A DNA stretch of 64,000 nt, from the NCBI RefSeq assembly GCF_025751535.1, contig NZ_JAOWLC010000010.1, positions 97,959 to 161,958 of the forward strand. The letters are read 5' to 3'. Under the pieces are notes generated by a model. That model made no database searches. It was not told the origin of the DNA and saw nothing but the letters and a program-made list of their open reading frames with translations. This document shows positions 21,585 through 30,952 of this stretch, piece by piece. The translations under genes and the position numbers were made by a program. Every line of letters begins with the position of its first letter. The first letter of the stretch is position 1. This DNA is from Lentibacter sp. XHP0401 (GTDB lineage Bacteria > Pseudomonadota > Alphaproteobacteria > Rhodobacterales > Rhodobacteraceae).

Positions 21585-22241
21585 TTACCCCTTCGGTGCC
21601 AAAAGCCGCAGCGCCTGGCGGATCAACGTGGCCGTGTCCTCGCCGCCGCCGTTCTCCTGCGCCTGCGCAATCGCGCTCGCCGCCTCGCCGGGCGCATAGC
21701 CAAGGTTCGTCAAAGCCGAAAGCGCTTCCGATTGCGCCGCCCCGCCAATGGGCGCGGAAGGCGCACTCACAGGCGCAATATCCTCAAGCACATCGTCATC
21801 GCCCATGTCAGGCGCGCGCCCCGCCCCCAAAGCCATCACGGCAGGTGCCTTGTCTTTCAGTTCGTTCACAACCCGCTGCGCCGTCTTGGGGCCAATACCC
21901 TTCGCCGCCTTCACAGCGTTCCAGTCCCCCAGCGCAATCGCGCGGCTCACACCGTCAGGCCCAAGTGCACTCAGCATCGCAAGCGACGCCTTCGCGCCCA
22001 CACCCTGCACGCTCATCAGCAGCCGATACCACTCTTTCTCGATAAGCGAGGTAAAGCCAAACAGTTGCAAATTGTCTTCGCGCACGAGCAAATCAGTATA
22101 AAGCGCCACGGCCTCTCCCGCAGGTGGCAGGCTGCGCAACGTCCGCTCGGAGCAATAGACAAGATAGCCGACACCCTTCACATCAATCAGCGCATGGTCC
22201 TCGGCGATATAGTCAATCCGTCCTGCAATTTTCCCGATCAT
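21585..22241 (-). CDS. ruvA: Holliday junction DNA-binding protein RuvA
   Basis: RuvA binds the four-way junction as a tetramer and recruits RuvB. The 218-residue protein opens [31 protein letters not shown] (OB domain), followed by [21 protein letters not shown] and [19 protein letters not shown] (helix-hairpin-helix motifs), an acidic linker ([10 protein letters not shown]) and a C-terminal RuvB-binding three-helix domain. Confidence 0.97.
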   Translation of the reverse strand: MIGKIAGRIDYIAEDHALIDVKGVGYLVYCSERTLRSLPPAGEAVALYTDLLVREDNLQLFGFTSLIEKEWYRLLMSVQGVGAKASLAMLSALGPDGVSRAIALGDWNAVKAAKGIGPKTAQRVVNELKDKAPAVMALGAGRAPDMGDDDVLEDIAPVSAPSAPIGGAAQSEALSALTNLGYAPGEAASAIAQAQENGGGEDTATLIRQALRLLAPKG

Positions 22242-22247
22242 ACCAGC

Positions 22248-22745
22248 CTAGCTTCCTGTCTTCGCAAGCGTCATTTGCGCGTATTTGTGGTGATGTGCAT
22301 GACAAATGGCAATGGCCAAGGCGTCCGCCGCGTCAGCTTTGCTCACATCCGCGCTCGGCAACTGCATCTTCACCATATGCTTGATCTGGTCTTTCGTGGC
22401 ATGGCCCACGCCGACAACAGTCTTTTTAACCTTGTTGGGCGCATATTCCGCCACACCAAGGCCAAACTGTGCGGGCACGAGCAGTGCAATCCCCCGCGCT
22501 TGGCCGAGCTTCAGCGTGGCCACCGCGTCTTTGTTGACAAAGGTTTGCTCTACAGCGGCGGTTTCGGGCGCGTATGCGCGCAAAACATCGGTCAGCCCAC
22601 TGTGAAGCGAGAGCAACCTCTCGGCCAGGTCCTCGCCCACCGAGTTCACAACACCGCAAGCAACATAGCTCAAACGCGGGCCATTGGCCTCAATCACCCC
22701 CCAACCCATATTCCGCAAACCGGGGTCGATCCCTAAAATACGCAT
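22248..22745 (-). CDS. ruvC: crossover junction endodeoxyribonuclease RuvC
   Basis: RuvC resolves Holliday junctions by symmetric nicking. From the ATG at 22745 the 165-residue protein opens [19 protein letters not shown], with the first catalytic Asp at 7; [21 protein letters not shown] carries the second acidic residue and [11 protein letters not shown] and [14 protein letters not shown] the rest of the site. The frame stays open for 56 codons upstream without family similarity. It heads the leftward ruvCAB-tol block. Confidence 0.97.
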   Translation of the reverse strand: MRILGIDPGLRNMGWGVIEANGPRLSYVACGVVNSVGEDLAERLLSLHSGLTDVLRAYAPETAAVEQTFVNKDAVATLKLGQARGIALLVPAQFGLGVAEYAPNKVKKTVVGVGHATKDQIKHMVKMQLPSADVSKADAADALAIAICHAHHHKYAQMTLAKTGS

Positions 22746-23074
22746 TCCCTGTCGCCTCGCTGCCCGAATATGTTGCTTTTTTGAAGCACTAGCACGAAAG
22801 GGGAACATCTGCCAAGTCTTAACGCCTGTTGCCGGTTTTGACACAGAAACGCCGCAATGCAGCACAAACCGGTTCAAATCCGCCTCTTTCAATGCTGAAA
22901 CCGACCTCCCCAAGGCCGAGTATAGCTATGAAATAAAGGGCGATCAGCAATTTTTCACTCATGCAAAAAATGCATGGGACTTATGTAAAAGAAACACCTT
23001 GCGCAGTGTCAGAACGCGGCCTACATGCCCCTCAACAGAACACAGACCATAACTCTAGAAAAAGGAATACGGAT
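22746..23074. other. divergent control region between ruvC and the DUF1127 gene
   Basis: This 329-base gap must carry promoters for both directions. It holds a perfect dyad CATGCA-AAAAA-TGCATG (22960-22976) about 100 bases before the DUF1127 start. A TTGACA stands at about 22836, but without a matching -10 box at 16-18 bases. The in-frame extensions of both flanking genes into this region do not resemble their families. No other gene was seen. Confidence 0.5.
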
Positions 23075-23284
23075 ATGGCCTCCATCGAGTACACACGCGC
23101 ACAGCAAGTAGCTGCCTCAAATGGCCGTATCGGCCAGTTCTTTGTTCACATGACAGCTGCTTTCGTTTCATGGAATGCTGCCCGCTCAACGCGCAACGCC
23201 CTGTCACAACTCAGCGACCGTGAGCTGGAAGACATCGGCCTCTGCCGCGGCGACATCGACGCAATCGCAGACGCACAGCGCTAA
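23075..23284 (+). CDS. DUF1127 (YjiS-like) small protein
   Basis: The 69-residue protein ends with the DUF1127 motif LSQLSDRELEDIGLCRGDID (about residues 41-60), an Arg-rich RNA-binding-like module. I chose the ATG at 23075, with AAAGGAAT nine bases upstream. Related DUF1127 genes in Rhodobacter are stress-induced and co-transcribed with small RNAs; whether this one is cannot be seen. A strong terminator follows 24 bases after the stop, so the unit is monocistronic. Confidence 0.88.
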   Translation: MASIEYTRAQQVAASNGRIGQFFVHMTAAFVSWNAARSTRNALSQLSDRELEDIGLCRGDIDAIADAQR

Positions 23285-23307
23285 GCGCTTCTCCCCCCTA
23301 AAAGTGA

Positions 23308-23341
23308 AAGCCGCGCTTCCCATCGGATGCGCGGCTTTTTC
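23308..23341 (+). terminator. rho-independent terminator of the DUF1127 gene
   Basis: A perfect 9-base-pair GC-rich stem, AAGCCGCGC (23308-23316) with GCGCGGCTT (23329-23337), has a 12-base loop and ends in a T run (23336-23340). Confidence 0.9.
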
Positions 23342-23375
23342 TTTGGAGGTCTTAACAGAGAGAGAGAGAAAACAA

Positions 23376-23720
23376 TTACCGGATAACATCCGAGAGAGCT
23401 TGGGACACATACATCGTCACAACACCTGGCTCCATGAGCCACGCGCCCGCCTGCTCAACAACCGTGCCATTGCGCATCGGTGCGAGCTTGGAGGCGTATT
23501 TTTCGGGGCCAAAATTGGCCACAGCAACGGCTTTGAACAAAACACCGATGCAAAGAACACTGAAGAGAATGGTCAGAGGAGCGGCACCTTTAGCGCGCTT
23601 GGGCTTGATGGTGATCAGCCCGGTCCGATCAACACGGAAGCCGTAGCCGTTGCTCATCGAGCGGTGCTTACGAACAATGCGTGTCAGACGCTTATCAAAT
23701 TTTTGCACGTTGGCAGACAT
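23376..23720 (-). CDS. small membrane protein of unknown function
   Basis: From the ATG at 23720 (GGAG seven bases upstream) this is a 114-residue protein opening MSANVQKFDKRLTRIVRKH. A basic N-terminal half (about 1-45, rich in Lys/Arg) precedes one membrane segment (about 47-68, PLTILFSVLCIGVLFKAVAVA) and a C-terminal part of about 45 residues that should lie in the periplasm by the positive-inside rule. No domain is recognised. It stands alone between the DUF1127 terminator and prmA. Confidence 0.75.
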   Translation of the reverse strand: MSANVQKFDKRLTRIVRKHRSMSNGYGFRVDRTGLITIKPKRAKGAAPLTILFSVLCIGVLFKAVAVANFGPEKYASKLAPMRNGTVVEQAGAWLMEPGVVTMYVSQALSDVIR

Positions 23721-23824
23721 AACAAACTCCAGCGCCCCCACTGAAATGTCCTTATAAAATGCCCCTGAAATGTGGCAAAACTTGGGCAAGTGCCTCAAAT
23801 TCGTCGAAAAAAGACACGTATTTG

Positions 23825-24691
23825 TCAGGATTTCTTCAGCAATAGTGTCGTCCAGTCACCAATCACATTGCTCTGCACCAGATTGGTTCCATTCCGTGCA
23901 TAAACCTCAATCACTTCGTCAGCCTGCTCGTTCAATATCCCCGACAGAATCGCATAGCCACCGGCCGTGAGATTCGCGGAAATCTCGGGGGAAAGCGCCA
24001 CAAGCGGGCCTTTCAGGATATTGGCAAAGATCAGATCATAAGGCGCGGCCTCCGCCAGAACAGGATGCCCGAAGCCCGCCGCTTCGACGCATTCGATCCG
24101 TCCCTCAAGCCCATTGGCCCGTGCGTTGGCTTCGGCAACCTCAACAGCCACCTCGTCAATATCGCTGGCAATAATCCTCACTGGCCAAAGCCGTGCAGCC
24201 CCCATCGCAAGCACAGCCGTGCCACAGCCGATGTCAGCGACGCTAGCAGGCACAAAACCTTCAGTCGCCAAGTGATCAAGCGCCAGCAGGCAGCCCAGCG
24301 TTGTGCCGTGATGTCCCGTGCCAAAAGCCATCGCCGCCTCGATCAGAAGCGGCTCCGCTTCTGCGGGCACCTTGTCAGCGTCATGGCTTCCATACACCAC
24401 AAACCGCCCCGCCGTGACGGGCGCAAGCTCGCGCCTCACCTTGGCCACCCAGTCGGTCTCGGGAATATCCGAAACAACAAAGCGCGCACCATGCATCACC
24501 TCAAGCAGCGCCAATCCTGCTTTGTCGGGCGTTTCCGTGAAATACCCCGCCACTTCCCAAAGCCCCGAGCCGTCTTCCATCTCGAAAACACCGACCCCTG
24601 TAGGCTCCGGCTCCATCCGTTCCAGCGCTTCGCCAAGGGCTTCCGCATCGGCCTTGTTGTCAATCGTGGTAAATGCCGAATAGCTCGTCAT
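23825..24691 (-). CDS. prmA: ribosomal protein L11 methyltransferase
   Basis: PrmA trimethylates ribosomal protein L11. The 288-residue protein has the N-terminal substrate-recognition domain (1-100) and the methyltransferase core: AFGTGHHGTTLGCLLAL, VADIGCGTAVLAMGAARLW (SAM loop), IASDIDEVAVEVAEANA and LIFANILKGPLVAL, all signature segments. Length is normal. It lies 24 bases after the MFS gene and may share its transcript. Confidence 0.96.
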   Translation of the reverse strand: MTSYSAFTTIDNKADAEALGEALERMEPEPTGVGVFEMEDGSGLWEVAGYFTETPDKAGLALLEVMHGARFVVSDIPETDWVAKVRRELAPVTAGRFVVYGSHDADKVPAEAEPLLIEAAMAFGTGHHGTTLGCLLALDHLATEGFVPASVADIGCGTAVLAMGAARLWPVRIIASDIDEVAVEVAEANARANGLEGRIECVEAAGFGHPVLAEAAPYDLIFANILKGPLVALSPEISANLTAGGYAILSGILNEQADEVIEVYARNGTNLVQSNVIGDWTTLLLKKS

Positions 24692-24715
24692 GATATCGTC
24701 CTGTCTTAGGGGGAG

Positions 24716-25951
24716 TTATTCTGCGGGCGCCGCCGCGACAAATTTGGAGAAAACAGTTTCATTTCCGGGCTCAGGGTGGCGCGGAATAAGAAGCGCCAGC
24801 ATGAATGACACCGATGCCATCCCGGCCGCCAGCATAAACACAGCCGTCGGCGACACCAGCCAGAGATAGCCAAGCGAGGCAGGCAGGCCCACAGCTGCAA
24901 TATGGTTGATGGTAAAGGCCACAGCCGCTGTGGGCGCAATATCACGTGGATCGGCGATTTTCTGGAAATACGTCTTCAACGCCAACGCAAGACCGAAGAA
25001 AATATGATCAATCACATAAAGCGTCGCGGCCAGTACAACGCCCCAACCAAACATGTAGATCCCGCCATACGCGAGAAACACAATGAACAGCCCGACATAT
25101 TCAAACATCAAAGTGTTGCGCTCGCCGTAGCGGTGCACAACATGGCCCAGAAACGGGGCCACAAACATGTTGATCACAAGGTTGATAAGGTAAAGCGAGG
25201 CAACTTCATGCACAGCAAAGCCGAACTTCTCAACCATCATAAAGCCCGCAAACACCATGAAGATCTGTCGCCGCGCCCCCGCCATGAACTGCAAGCAGTA
25301 GTAAAGCCAGTAACGGCGGCGCAGGATCATCTTTTTCACCTGCGGATGCGGCGCTTCAAACTGCGGATAGGCCAGCATGCAGAAGATAGCCAAAGCGGCC
25401 GTGATACCACCCGAAATCATGTAAACAATGTTATACGTCAGGCCCAAAGGCTCCCAAAGGGCGACGATAAAGAGATAGCAAATCAGCGTTGCCCCTGAGC
25501 CCATGGCCAGCAAATACCCGAGCACCTTGGGCGCACGGTCCTTGCTCAACCATTGCAACTGAAGCGACTGGTTCACCGTCTCGTAATAATGAAACCCGAT
25601 AGAAGAAAGCATGGTGATCGTGAGAATTCCCGCCATCGAGGGGAACCATGCAGTCACAGCCGTCGCGGCGCCAAGCATGACAAGCGACACAAGCCCCAAG
25701 ACCTGCTCGCGCACAAAAATAATGATCGCGATAACCCCGACCGCCAGAAACCCCGGAATTTCCCGCACCGTATGCAGCCAGCCGTTGTCAGAGCCATCAA
25801 ACCCGCCCACCTCGATCACGAAGTTGTTGAGCAGCGCGCTCCATGTGGCAAAAGCAACCGGCATCGCAAAAGCCATGAGAAACAACAACGCAACCGGCCG
25901 CCGCCAAAGCGGCAGGTCTGATGCATCTTCGAGTTTCACAATACGGGCCAT
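24716..25951 (-). CDS. major facilitator superfamily transporter, substrate unknown
   Basis: From the ATG at 25951 the 411-residue protein has about twelve hydrophobic segments, beginning at residues 17-40, with a short cytoplasmic N-terminus (ARIVKLEDASDLPLWRRP). The middle loop carries YPQFEAPHPQVKKMILRRRYW. The general MFS layout is clear but no substrate signature was found. Loops such as TYFQKIADPRDIAPTAAVAFTINHIAAVGLP resemble those of drug or sugar-like MFS proteins of unassigned role. Confidence 0.85.
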   Translation of the reverse strand: MARIVKLEDASDLPLWRRPVALLFLMAFAMPVAFATWSALLNNFVIEVGGFDGSDNGWLHTVREIPGFLAVGVIAIIIFVREQVLGLVSLVMLGAATAVTAWFPSMAGILTITMLSSIGFHYYETVNQSLQLQWLSKDRAPKVLGYLLAMGSGATLICYLFIVALWEPLGLTYNIVYMISGGITAALAIFCMLAYPQFEAPHPQVKKMILRRRYWLYYCLQFMAGARRQIFMVFAGFMMVEKFGFAVHEVASLYLINLVINMFVAPFLGHVVHRYGERNTLMFEYVGLFIVFLAYGGIYMFGWGVVLAATLYVIDHIFFGLALALKTYFQKIADPRDIAPTAAVAFTINHIAAVGLPASLGYLWLVSPTAVFMLAAGMASVSFMLALLIPRHPEPGNETVFSKFVAAAPAE

Positions 25952-26112
25952 AGCTTCGCTTACGCCTTTTCGGCGGGCTTGCACAGAGCAAATCACACCC
26001 CGAAAGCGGGGCAATGCAGTCTCCAGAACACCCGATCCCCCTTCAAAATCTGATCCATATCAAAGCATGAATGTATATAATCAGCTACGCGCAGTCAGGA
26101 AAGCGAGGACGC

Positions 26113-27183
26113 ATGGACATTATCCCACTCATCGAACGCATCGGCGAAGCGCCCACAGCAGCGCTCTTTGGTATGATCACAGGTCTGGTTTTCGGCATCG
26201 CCGCCCAGCGCTCGCGGTTCTGTCTGCGTGCCGCCTCGGTCGAATTTGCCCGCGGACTGATGAAAGACAAGGTCGCCGTCTGGTTCCTCACCTTTTCGAC
26301 AGCCCTCGTCTGGGTGCAGGGCGCACAGCTCTTGGGCCTCATGGAAACACAGGAGGCCCGCATGATGGCCGTGCCGGGCAGCTGGTCGGGCGCTATCATC
26401 GGCGGCCTAATGTTCGGTGTCGGCATGGTGCTGGCACGCGGCTGCTCGGGGCGCTTGCTCGTGCTGGCTGCCACAGGAAACTTACGCTCCGTCGTGGCGG
26501 GCCTCGTCTTTGCGGTGGTGGCGCAAATGTCGCTTTCAGGCGTGCTCTCGCCCACGCGGGACTGGCTCGCAGCGCTCTGGATCACGGACGGTGGCCGCAA
26601 CATGGATTTGCTCGCCTCCGTAGGACTGCCACCTGCATCGGGGTTCTATATCGGCCTCAGCTTTGCAGCACTGGCGCTCTACCTGTCGTTCAAAGAAAAG
26701 ATCGGCATATCACGGCTTATCTTCGCTTCGGGTGTCGGCTTTTCAGTCGCCCTCGGCTGGGTGCTGACCTATACGCTGGCGCAATCCGCTTTCGACCCCG
26801 TGCAAATCGAAAGCGCTACTTTTTCAGGTCCATCCGCCCACACGCTCATGTTCTTCCTTGATCGCAACGCGGTGCTCGAATTTGACGTGGGCCTCGTGCC
26901 CGGCGTTGTGATCGGCTCGCTCCTCGCCTCCCTGGCCACCCGCGAATTCAAGTTTCAGGGGTTCACCGACGAAAGCAACATGCGCCGCTCGATGACAGGT
27001 GCAGTGCTCATGGGCTTTGGCGCGATGCTCGCAGGCGGCTGCGCCATCGGCGCGGGTGTAACCGGCGGGTCGATTTTTGCTGGTACAACCTGGCTGGCAC
27101 TCTTCTGTATGTGGATCGGCGCGATGGTGACCGATGTGCTTGTCGACCAGCGCGGGCTGAAAGGCGCGAACGCGGCCAGCTGA
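26113..27183 (+). CDS. YeeE/YedE family sulfur-compound transporter
   Basis: The family (Sulf_transp) includes the E. coli thiosulfate importer. The 356-residue protein has about ten membrane segments and the duplicated Cys motifs expected: AQRSRFCLRAA near residue 34-44, LARGCSGRLL near 113, and LAGGCAIGAG near 309. I chose the ATG at 26113 (AGCGAGGAC upstream, start MDIIPLIERIG). No tusA-type partner or sulfur oxidation gene is adjacent, so the exact substrate is open. An intergenic repeat lies just 3' of it. Confidence 0.88.
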   Translation: MDIIPLIERIGEAPTAALFGMITGLVFGIAAQRSRFCLRAASVEFARGLMKDKVAVWFLTFSTALVWVQGAQLLGLMETQEARMMAVPGSWSGAIIGGLMFGVGMVLARGCSGRLLVLAATGNLRSVVAGLVFAVVAQMSLSGVLSPTRDWLAALWITDGGRNMDLLASVGLPPASGFYIGLSFAALALYLSFKEKIGISRLIFASGVGFSVALGWVLTYTLAQSAFDPVQIESATFSGPSAHTLMFFLDRNAVLEFDVGLVPGVVIGSLLASLATREFKFQGFTDESNMRRSMTGAVLMGFGAMLAGGCAIGAGVTGGSIFAGTTWLALFCMWIGAMVTDVLVDQRGLKGANAAS

Positions 27184-27192
27184 GGTTCGTTT

Positions 27193-27276
27193 CGGGGTCG
27201 AATTTTCGCTGCGCGAAAATCCGACCGGCTGGGGGCTTTGCCCCCAGACCCCCAGGATATTTAGAGCAAGAAAAAT
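27193..27276 (+). repeat. dispersed intergenic element, copy A
   Basis: Two hairpins in tandem are followed by a conserved tail. The first (27196-27226) has 14-base arms with one mismatch around ATTTTCGC/GCGAAAAT. The second (27229-27247) is CTGGGGGC-TTT-GCCCCCAG. Then come ACCCCCAGGATATTT and GCAAGAAAAA. The element points in the direction of the YeeE gene whose 3' end it follows; copies B, C and D are at 45377, 45571 and 47356. Confidence 0.8.
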
Positions 27277-27279
27277 GAC

Positions 27280-29475
27280 TTAGTAGAAGCTTTGCGGGTC
27301 GATATCGACTGTGAGGCGAAGCTGGTTGGGGAGTTTGAGCCCCTTTAGCCACGCTCTCAATGCAGCTTGCAAGGGCGCATCTTTTGGGGCCTTGACAAGC
27401 AGGCGCACACGGTGACGGCCCCTCACACGGGCCACGGGCGCAGGCGCGGGGCCAAAGACCTGCGCGCCGATTTTTGCCAGCGGCGCAGCATTGCGCGCAA
27501 GGTGCTCGCCGAGGTCAAAGGCATCGCGCTCATCCGGCGCGCTGATCACAATCCCCGCGAGGCGGCCAAAGGGCGGCATCCCCGACAAGCGGCGCTCGTC
27601 CGCTTCGGCCCGCCAGAACCGGCGCTCCTCGCCTGACATGATTGCACGCAACACAGGGTGCTCCGGCTGATAGGTTTGAAGCATCGCGACACCCGCCTTA
27701 TCGGCGCGCCCCGCACGGCCGGAAACTTGTCGCATCTGCTGAAAGGTGCGCTCGGCAGCACGCATATCGGAGCCTTGCAAGCTGAGGTCGGCATCTATCA
27801 CGCCGACCAGCGTGAGCAACGGAAAGTTATGCCCTTTAGCAACCAGTTGAGTGCCGATGATGATGTCTGCCGCGCCTTCCGCGATGGCCACGATCTGCGC
27901 TTTCAAAGCCCGCGCAGAGCCGAAGAGATCGGAGCTTAGCACCGCCACCCGCGCCTCGGGGAAACGCTCTGCCGTTTCCTCGGCCAGCCGTTCCACACCG
28001 GGGCCGACAACCGCCAGCGTGCCTTCGGCCTCGCACGAGGGGCACACCTCGGGGATGGGCCGCGTGGCCCCGCATTGGTGGCACATAAGCTGCTTGAGAA
28101 AACGGTGTTCCACCATCCGTGCATCACAATGCTCGCAAGCGATCTGCTCGCCGCATTTGCGGCAGAGCGTGACAGGCGCATAGCCGCGACGGTTGAGAAA
28201 CAGAAGCGACTGCTCCCCCCTGAGAATCCGAGCGTTCACAGCGCTCTCCAGCGCGGGCGAAATCCAGCGATTGGATGGCAGTTTCACCTGCCGCATATCC
28301 ACTGTGCGCAGCTCGGGCAGCACCGCCTCACCATAACGGGATGCCAGCTCGATCATCTCGTATTTGCCCGATTGCGCGTTGGTCCAGCTCTCAAGGCTCG
28401 GCGTGGCCGAGGCCAGAACCACCTGCGCGCCACAGAGAGAGCCGCGCAAAACCGACATATCGCGCGCATTATAAAGCGCCCCGTCTTCCTGTTTGTAGGA
28501 GGTATCATGCTCCTCATCGACAACAACCAGCCCCAAATCCTGAAACGGCAAAAACAGCGCCGAGCGCGCGCCAATCACCAGCTGTGCGCCGCCCTCGCCC
28601 ACCATTTTCCAGACGCGGCGGCGCTCTGTCATCGTTACCCCAGAATGCCACTCGGCCGCCTTCGCGCCGAAACGCGCTTCGACACGACGCATGAAATCCG
28701 CCGAAAGCGCGATCTCGGGGAGCAGCACCAAAGCCTGTCGCCCCTGCCGTAGCGCTTCGGCCACCGCCTCAAGATACACCTCGGTCTTGCCCGAGCCGGT
28801 GATGCCCCACAGCAAAGTCGCGGAAAAAACGCCTGCCTTTTGCTGCGCAACAAGCCGCGCCGCAGCTGCCCCCTGCTCTTCTGTCAAAACCTTACCTGCG
28901 CGGGTGGCATCGAGCCGTGCAAAAGGCAAATCGCGTGGCGTATCTTCCTCGCGCACAGCGCCCTGCTTGACGAGGCCCTTGATCACCGAAGGCGTCACCC
29001 CTGCCTGCTCGGCCAACTCCGCCTGCGTAAAGCCAAGCTCACCGAACTCTTCGAGCACAGCCAGAACCCGCGTGCGCGCATCTGTCATGCGCTCGGGCGC
29101 AGCACGTCCCATGCGGTAAATTTTCTGCATCGACGGCGGGTTGCTCAGCCCCGGCGCGCGCGTCGCGAGCCGCAGCATCTGCGGCAAGCTGGTGAGCGTA
29201 TAGGCCCCGCATTTCTCAAGAAACGCGCGCATCTCCTCACGCATCGGCGCCACATCGAGCACGCGGGTAATGCTGCGCGCTTTCGCGAGATCAAACCCGC
29301 CAGCCCCCGCGCCCCAGACAACCCCGATCACCTTGCGCGGCCCAAGCGGCACTTCAACAAAAGCACCCCGCATCACGCCGCCCTCGGGCGCTTTATAATC
29401 AAGCGCCCGCTCAATGGGCTGCGTTGTGAGAACCGCCACAAGCGCGCCTTCGTCAAAATAATCCTGCTGGCCCAC
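27280..29475 (-). CDS. priA: primosomal protein N' (replication-restart helicase PriA)
   Basis: PriA rebuilds replication forks after collapse. The 731-residue protein has the DNA-binding N-terminal domain (1-110), a helicase core with LWGITGSGKTEVYL (Walker A) and VVDEEHD (DEEH box), two zinc-binding clusters (CRKCGEQIACEHCD and CHQCGATRPIPEVCPSC), and GTQLVAKGHNFPLLTLVGVIDAD in the second helicase lobe. It starts with GTG, preceded by GGAGGG. Confidence 0.97.
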   Translation of the reverse strand: MGQQDYFDEGALVAVLTTQPIERALDYKAPEGGVMRGAFVEVPLGPRKVIGVVWGAGAGGFDLAKARSITRVLDVAPMREEMRAFLEKCGAYTLTSLPQMLRLATRAPGLSNPPSMQKIYRMGRAAPERMTDARTRVLAVLEEFGELGFTQAELAEQAGVTPSVIKGLVKQGAVREEDTPRDLPFARLDATRAGKVLTEEQGAAAARLVAQQKAGVFSATLLWGITGSGKTEVYLEAVAEALRQGRQALVLLPEIALSADFMRRVEARFGAKAAEWHSGVTMTERRRVWKMVGEGGAQLVIGARSALFLPFQDLGLVVVDEEHDTSYKQEDGALYNARDMSVLRGSLCGAQVVLASATPSLESWTNAQSGKYEMIELASRYGEAVLPELRTVDMRQVKLPSNRWISPALESAVNARILRGEQSLLFLNRRGYAPVTLCRKCGEQIACEHCDARMVEHRFLKQLMCHQCGATRPIPEVCPSCEAEGTLAVVGPGVERLAEETAERFPEARVAVLSSDLFGSARALKAQIVAIAEGAADIIIGTQLVAKGHNFPLLTLVGVIDADLSLQGSDMRAAERTFQQMRQVSGRAGRADKAGVAMLQTYQPEHPVLRAIMSGEERRFWRAEADERRLSGMPPFGRLAGIVISAPDERDAFDLGEHLARNAAPLAKIGAQVFGPAPAPVARVRGRHRVRLLVKAPKDAPLQAALRAWLKGLKLPNQLRLTVDIDPQSFY

Positions 29476-29554
29476 GCGCCCTCCGCTTAGGGGTTTCAGT
29501 GCCCCTTTCTATGGGCTAAGCTCGTGAGCGACAATTCCATAAACCGAGGTCGCC

Positions 29555-30208
29555 ATGAAGTTCTTTGTAGACACCGCCGAGATATCCGAAATCGCCGAGC
29601 TAAACGACCTTGGCATGGTTGACGGCGTCACAACCAACCCCTCGCTGATCCTGAAATCAGGCCGCGACATCCTTGAAGTCACCAAAGAGATCGCTGAAAT
29701 GGTCGATGGGCCCGTGAGCGCCGAAGTCGTCGCGCTTGAGGCCGATGACATGATCGCCGAGGGCCGCAAGCTTGCTGCAATTGCCGATAACATCGCCGTC
29801 AAGGTCCCGCTCACATGGGCGGGCCTAAAGGCCTGCAACACGCTCACAAACGATGGCTTCATGGTCAACGTCACGCTCTGCTTCTCGGCCAATCAGGCGC
29901 TTCTCGCCGCGAAAGCAGGCGCAACCTTCATCAGCCCCTTCATCGGCCGCTTGGATGATATCAACCTTGATGGGCTTGAGCTCATCGCCGATATCCGCAC
30001 CATCTATGACAATTACGGATACGGAACCGAAATTCTCGCCGCCTCGATCCGCACGGTAAACCATGCGTTCGAATGCGCGCGCATCGGCTCCGATGTGATG
30101 ACAGCACCGCCCAAAGTGATCAAAGCCATGGCCAATCACCCGCTCACAGAGAAGGGCCTGGCCGACTTTATGGCCGATTGGGAAAAAACTGGTCAAAAAA
30201 TTCTGTAA
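29555..30208 (+). CDS. transaldolase-like / fructose-6-phosphate aldolase family protein
   Basis: The 217-residue protein is a short-type transaldolase (TalC/FSA subfamily). It opens [32 protein letters not shown], carries the Schiff-base lysine in [13 protein letters not shown] (Lys88), and has [29 protein letters not shown] and [12 protein letters not shown]. Activity may be transaldolase (pentose phosphate pathway) or fructose-6-phosphate aldolase; sequence alone does not separate them with certainty. It lies 36 bases before the DUF484 gene. Confidence 0.92.
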   Translation: MKFFVDTAEISEIAELNDLGMVDGVTTNPSLILKSGRDILEVTKEIAEMVDGPVSAEVVALEADDMIAEGRKLAAIADNIAVKVPLTWAGLKACNTLTNDGFMVNVTLCFSANQALLAAKAGATFISPFIGRLDDINLDGLELIADIRTIYDNYGYGTEILAASIRTVNHAFECARIGSDVMTAPPKVIKAMANHPLTEKGLADFMADWEKTGQKIL

Positions 30209-30244
30209 GCCGTGCTATAAGGCGACAAAATAAAAGAGGCACTC

Positions 30245-30952
30245 ATGAGCAGCAAGGCCCGCATGGATGATATCCTGCGCGAAAAAATCATTACAGAACC
30301 TGATGTTATCCTTGATGATCAGGATGTTATGCGCGCGCTCATCGCCGCAAACGAGCGCACGATGGGTGGCAATATCGTCGATCTGCGCGGCATCGCCATG
30401 GAACGCCTCGAAGCGCGCCTTGACCGTCTGGAAGACACGCACCGTAGCGTAATTGCCGCAGCTTACGAGAACCTCGCGGGCACAAATCAGGTGCACCGTG
30501 CCATTCTGCGCATGCTTGACCCTGTCGAATTCGAGGTGTTCTTGAAAGATCTGGGCGGCCCGGTCGCCGAAATTCTGCGCGTTGATTCCGTGAAACTCGT
30601 GCTTGAATCGGTCCAGAACGATAAAGACCCCGCCGTGCAACGCCTTGGTGATGTGCTCACCGTGGTCGAGCCGGGCTATATCGAAGATTATCTGCGCACA
30701 GGCCGCAATGGCGGCGAGCAGCGTCAGGTGACGCTCCGCCAGCTTGAAGAAGGCCCGCCCGTCTACGGCGAATCTGCTGCATGGATTCGCTCCGAAGCTT
30801 GCCTCAAGCTTGATTTCGGCGCTGGCCGCTTGCCGGGAATGTTGCTCATGGGCGGCGAAGATCCGCACCAATTTACGCCGCAGCAAGGCACCGACCTGCT
30901 CTCTTTCTTCGCAGGCGTCTTTGAAAGAGCAATGCGCCGCTGGTTGTCATGA
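30245..30952 (+). CDS. DUF484 family protein
   Basis: This 235-residue protein is of the DUF484 family, a GAF-like fold encoded next to xerC in many proteobacteria. It shows an N-terminal helix (ARMDDILREKIITEPDVILDDQDVMRALIAANE, the family start), a coiled-coil stretch with MERLEARLDRLEDTHRSV, and the C-terminal GGEDPHQFTPQQGTDLLSFFAGVFERAMRRWL. Function is unknown. Its stop overlaps the xerC start (ATGA). Confidence 0.9.
   Translation: MSSKARMDDILREKIITEPDVILDDQDVMRALIAANERTMGGNIVDLRGIAMERLEARLDRLEDTHRSVIAAAYENLAGTNQVHRAILRMLDPVEFEVFLKDLGGPVAEILRVDSVKLVLESVQNDKDPAVQRLGDVLTVVEPGYIEDYLRTGRNGGEQRQVTLRQLEEGPPVYGESAAWIRSEACLKLDFGAGRLPGMLLMGGEDPHQFTPQQGTDLLSFFAGVFERAMRRWLS

Noticed and set aside
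20553..22736. A long open frame (about 727 codons) on the plus strand opposite ruvCAB
   Set aside because: It is antisense to three certain genes, rich in Arg/His/Gln/Pro, and has no domain pattern; such frames arise from strong third-base G/C bias.
23356..23371. Short GA-rich run as a microsatellite
   Set aside because: Only about seven GA units in a non-coding gap; no sign of a phase-variable gene next to it.
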